From Clostridiales bacterium (lineage in GTDB: Bacteria > Bacillota > Clostridia > Peptostreptococcales > T1SED10-28), in NCBI GenBank assembly GCA_007134725.1, contig SLKF01000169.1, positions 1 through 7,944 on the forward strand: a DNA stretch of 7,944 bases, written 5' to 3'. Position 1 is the stretch's first letter, and the number at the start of each line of letters is the position of its first letter. Below the pieces are notes generated by a model. It saw only the letters and a program-made list of their open reading frames with translations, did not search any database and had not been told where the DNA came from. Shown here in pieces: positions 5,888 through 7,944 of the stretch. The translations under genes were made by a program, and so were the position numbers.

Positions 5888-6792
5888 CGGTTTCCCCTCG
5901 TCTCTTCCTTGGCTTCGGTCAAGGTCAGTCCGAAGTTCTCCATCTCCCGGATCAGATCATCCTGGTCTTCTTTACTGAGAGGGGTCAGAGGCAGGCGCAG
6001 TTCATTTTTCCCCATGCCCAGTAGGGAGATTGCCGCTTTAATCGGTATCGGATTAATCTCGGCGAAAACTTGTTGAATCAACGGTAACATGTCCGTTTGT
6101 TTTTTCACCGCCGCCTTCAAGTCTTCATTTTGTACCGCTTCACATAGTTCCTGTACCTGATTGGGGATGATGTTTGCCACCACGGAAATCACGCCATGAC
6201 CTCCAGAGGCACAAATTGGGAGGATTTGATCGTCATTTCCCGAATAGATTTTAAAGTCTCGGGGTACTCTTCGCTTAATTTCCAACACCTGAGCCAAGTC
6301 TCCTCCCGCTTCTTTTATCCCGACAATATTGGGGATCTTGCTCAGCTTTTCCACGGTTTCCGGTTCAATATTCACATTGGTTCTGGAAGGCACATTGTAG
6401 AGAATAATAGGCAAATCCACCTGCTTGGCAATTCCTCCGTAATACGCTTCCAATCCCTGCTGGGTGGCTTTGTTGTAATAGGGCGTGACCAGTAACAGTC
6501 CGTCGGCTCCCAGTTTTTTTGCCTGCTTACTAAAACTTACGGCTTTTTCATAATCGTTGGAGCCGGCCCCCACAATAACCGGTATTTTTCCCTGGACTTT
6601 TTCTATGGTTTTTCGAATTAAGGATTCCCGCTCCTGTCCCGACAGGGTACTGGCTTCTCCCGTCGTACCTAATACCACAATCCCTTGGGTTTTGGATTGT
6701 AGTTGAAAGTCCAATAATTTTTCAAAGCTTTCCATATCCACCTGTCCATCTTTGAATGGGGTGGCAATGGCAACTGCTGATCCTGTAAACAT
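5884..6792 (-). CDS. dapA: 4-Hydroxy-tetrahydrodipicolinate synthase
   Basis: Class I aldolase (TIM barrel) condensing pyruvate with aspartate semialdehyde; the branch point into diaminopimelate and lysine. From the chosen start the protein has 302 residues, against about 290-300 for the family. Key residues are GTTGE at 42-46 (Thr43/Thr44), YYNK at 105-108, LYNVPSRT at 131-138 (catalytic Tyr132 and substrate-binding Arg137), VGIKEA at 157-162 (Lys160 forms the Schiff base) and SGNDDQILP at 184-192. The frame stays open 33 codons further upstream, but the family sequence begins at MFTGSAVAIATPF, and AAGGAGG sits 8 nt before this ATG, so 6792 is the start. The upstream extension is only the tandem-repeat leader. 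The last four bases overlap dapB. It follows asd after a 109-nt gap, the longest intergenic distance in this operon. Confidence 0.95.
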   Translation of the reverse strand: MFTGSAVAIATPFKDGQVDMESFEKLLDFQLQSKTQGIVVLGTTGEASTLSGQERESLIRKTIEKVQGKIPVIVGAGSNDYEKAVSFSKQAKKLGADGLLLVTPYYNKATQQGLEAYYGGIAKQVDLPIILYNVPSRTNVNIEPETVEKLSKIPNIVGIKEAGGDLAQVLEIKRRVPRDFKIYSGNDDQILPICASGGHGVISVVANIIPNQVQELCEAVQNEDLKAAVKKQTDMLPLIQQVFAEINPIPIKAAISLLGMGKNELRLPLTPLSKEDQDDLIREMENFGLTLTEAKEETRGNR

Positions 6793-6800
6793 ATTGATAA

Positions 6801-6807
6801 CCTCCTT
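6801..6807 (-). promoter_or_regulatory. SD that sets the dapA start
   Basis: AAGGAGG on the - strand, 8 nt before ATG 6792-6790. It rules out the longer in-frame start at 6891, which has no comparable SD and would add 33 residues not found in DapA proteins. Confidence 0.88.
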
Positions 6808-6809
6808 AT

Positions 6810-6887
6810 TTTGTATGGTACCTAGAATTTGTATGGTGTATTGAAAATTTGTATGGTGCATTGAAAATCTGCATGATGGCATAAACA
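6810..6887 (-). repeat. Phased tandem repeat in the asd-dapA spacer
   Basis: On the + strand TTTGTATGGT occurs at 6810-6819, 6828-6837 and 6848-6857. The 20-nt units 6828-6847 and 6848-6867 differ at a single position. A degenerate fourth unit (about 12 of 20 matches) covers 6868-6887. On the transcribed - strand the core reads ACCATACAAA. The spacing of 18, 20 and 20 nt is close to two helical turns. The last copy ends just before the dapA SD. The unit length is not a multiple of three, so a repeat peptide is unlikely. It may be an operator-like array, an RNA-binding site array or a slippage-derived minisatellite. Confidence 0.85.
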
Positions 6888-6901
6888 TCATCCCGTCTAA
6901 G

Positions 6902-7906
6902 TTATTTCCGGGTTTTTAGTTTTTCCATATGGGTTAAGATTCCTACCGCATTGGTCGCGGCTCCTTTTCGAAGATTGTCCGCCACCACCCATAGGGCCAA
7001 GCCCTTAGGATCAAATAAATCTTTCCGGATTCTTCCGATAAATACTTCATCCCGATCATTGGCATCAAATACCGTAGGGTACACTAAATCTTCAGGGTTA
7101 TCCATCACCACCAGTCCCCGGGATTTTCCAAAGATATCCCGTACTTCCTGTAGATCTGGAGCTTTTTCAAACTCTGCATAAATCGCCTCACTGTGACCAT
7201 TTATTACCGGAACCCGTACCGTGGTTACCTGCACGGGAAGCCGGGGTTTGTTTAAAATCTTTTGGGTTTCATATACCATTTTTAATTCTTCTTTGGTATA
7301 GCCGTTATCGTAAAACACATCAATATGGGGAATGCAGTTCCCTGCAATGGTCTTTGGATAGGTACGGGGCTCCCGATCCGGGTCTGCTAACTGTTCCTGC
7401 AACTCCTGAATCCCCGCCATTCCACTTCCCGAAACCGCCTGGTAAGTAGAGACGTTAATTTTGGTTAAGCCGTAGACTTTATCTAAAGGACTCAGCGCTG
7501 CCACCATCTGTATGGTGGAGCAGTTGGGATTTGCCACGATTCCTTGATAGCCCTTCAAAATATCTCCATTGATTTCCGGAACCACTAAGGGAATCCCTTC
7601 CGTCATTCGCCACTGGGAGGAGTTGTCAATTACCGTATTCCCGGCTTTTACTGCAATAGGAGCAAAGTGTTTGGATACTTCCCCTCCGGCGGAAAACAAT
7701 AAATAATCAAAATCCTCTTTCATGACCTCTTCCGTTAACCGTTCTACGGTAATTTCCCGATCCTGAAAAGGAATTTTCTCCCCTTCAGACTTTTTCGATG
7801 CAAATAAACGGAGGGAGTGAATATCCACCGATTGCTCTGTTAAAACCTGAAGAATTTTTCGTCCTACGTTGCCTGTACCACCTACAATACCAATTCTTAA
7901 ACTCAT
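6902..7906 (-). CDS. asd: Aspartate-semialdehyde dehydrogenase
   Basis: NADPH-dependent reduction of L-aspartyl-4-phosphate to L-aspartate 4-semialdehyde, the second step after LysC and the source of the DapA substrate. The 334 residues fit the Gram-positive/archaeal-like ASADH size (about 330-350). The N-terminal Rossmann domain has GGTGNVG at 9-15, and IDNSSQWRM (93-101) contributes to phosphate binding. NPNCST at 127-132 supplies the nucleophile Cys129, SGSGMAGI (159-166) follows it, and RVPVINGHSE (231-240) holds substrate-binding Arg231 and catalytic His238. The C-terminal VVADNLRKGAATNA (307-320) is characteristic. The start is well supported by AAGGAGG (7914-7920) 7 nt upstream. It is the first visible gene of the lysine operon; only 38 nt of upstream DNA is available, so the promoter and any leader regulator are outside the window or cut off. 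Confidence 0.96.
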   Translation of the reverse strand: MSLRIGIVGGTGNVGRKILQVLTEQSVDIHSLRLFASKKSEGEKIPFQDREITVERLTEEVMKEDFDYLLFSAGGEVSKHFAPIAVKAGNTVIDNSSQWRMTEGIPLVVPEINGDILKGYQGIVANPNCSTIQMVAALSPLDKVYGLTKINVSTYQAVSGSGMAGIQELQEQLADPDREPRTYPKTIAGNCIPHIDVFYDNGYTKEELKMVYETQKILNKPRLPVQVTTVRVPVINGHSEAIYAEFEKAPDLQEVRDIFGKSRGLVVMDNPEDLVYPTVFDANDRDEVFIGRIRKDLFDPKGLALWVVADNLRKGAATNAVGILTHMEKLKTRK

Positions 7907-7944
7907 TTTACAGCCTCCTTGTATTTTACTGAATTTGTTTTTAA
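7907..7944 (-). promoter_or_regulatory. asd ribosome-binding site and truncated leader
   Basis: The 38 nt upstream of asd contain the SD AAGGAGG (plus-strand 7914-7920) with a 7-nt spacer. The rest is AT-rich. There is too little sequence to see a lysine riboswitch or T-box, either of which would lie further upstream if present. A TAAAAT (plus-strand 7923-7928) is too close to the SD to be called a -10. Confidence 0.7.

Noticed and set aside
6793..6891. 33-residue N-terminal extension of DapA
   Set aside because: The added residues are translated tandem repeats, are absent from DapA proteins as known, and the strong SD is just before the internal Met at 6792.
6873..6891. ATGATG/CATCAT hairpin just after asd as a terminator or attenuator
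   Set aside because: The stem is only 6 bp, AT-rich, and not followed by a T run on the - strand.
7907..7944. Lysine riboswitch or T-box upstream of asd
   Set aside because: Only 38 nt of leader are present and none of the conserved riboswitch elements can be seen; it may exist beyond the window.

Overview
The window looks like chromosomal DNA from a low-GC Gram-positive anaerobe, most likely of the Clostridia. This is inferred from purine-rich Shine-Dalgarno (SD) sites of the AAGGAGG/GGAGGTGA type before nearly every gene, a B. subtilis-type aspartokinase with an in-frame internal start, the acetylated diaminopimelate route (DapH rather than DapD), and moderate GC. No rRNA, tRNA, mobile element or CRISPR array is visible, and lineage cannot be fixed from the sequence alone.

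Left part (1 to about 1764, + strand): the 3' end of an operon for a Na+-translocating NADH:quinone oxidoreductase. It holds the last codons of a gene that by position is probably nqrD, then complete nqrE (a membrane subunit) and nqrF (the NADH/FAD/2Fe-2S entry subunit). The genes are packed tightly, with a TAATG stop/start overlap and then a 13-nt gap. A strong stem-loop with T runs on both sides (1828-1863) separates this operon from the convergent one.

Right part (7906 down to 1911, - strand): a six-gene lysine/diaminopimelate operon in the order asd, dapA, dapB, dapH, lysC, class-III aminotransferase. LysC phosphorylates aspartate and Asd reduces aspartyl phosphate to the semialdehyde. 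DapA condenses the semialdehyde with pyruvate, DapB reduces the product to tetrahydrodipicolinate, and DapH acetylates it. The terminal ArgD-like aminotransferase sits where an N-acetyl-diaminopimelate aminotransferase would be expected. The deacetylase, DapF and LysA are not in the window. Several junctions are coupled: ATGA at dapA/dapB, a 5-nt gap at dapH/lysC, and a 20-nt overlap at lysC/aminotransferase.

Most of the window is ordinary metabolism. The points worth a second look are the ArgD-like enzyme with altered active-site motifs, the internal lysC start with its own strong SD, a phased 18-20-nt tandem repeat in the dapA leader, an unexplained protein-like frame between dapB and dapH, a divergent first ACT domain in LysC, and an NQR rather than RNF pump in a probable clostridial genome. 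I do not see a clearly new biological system.
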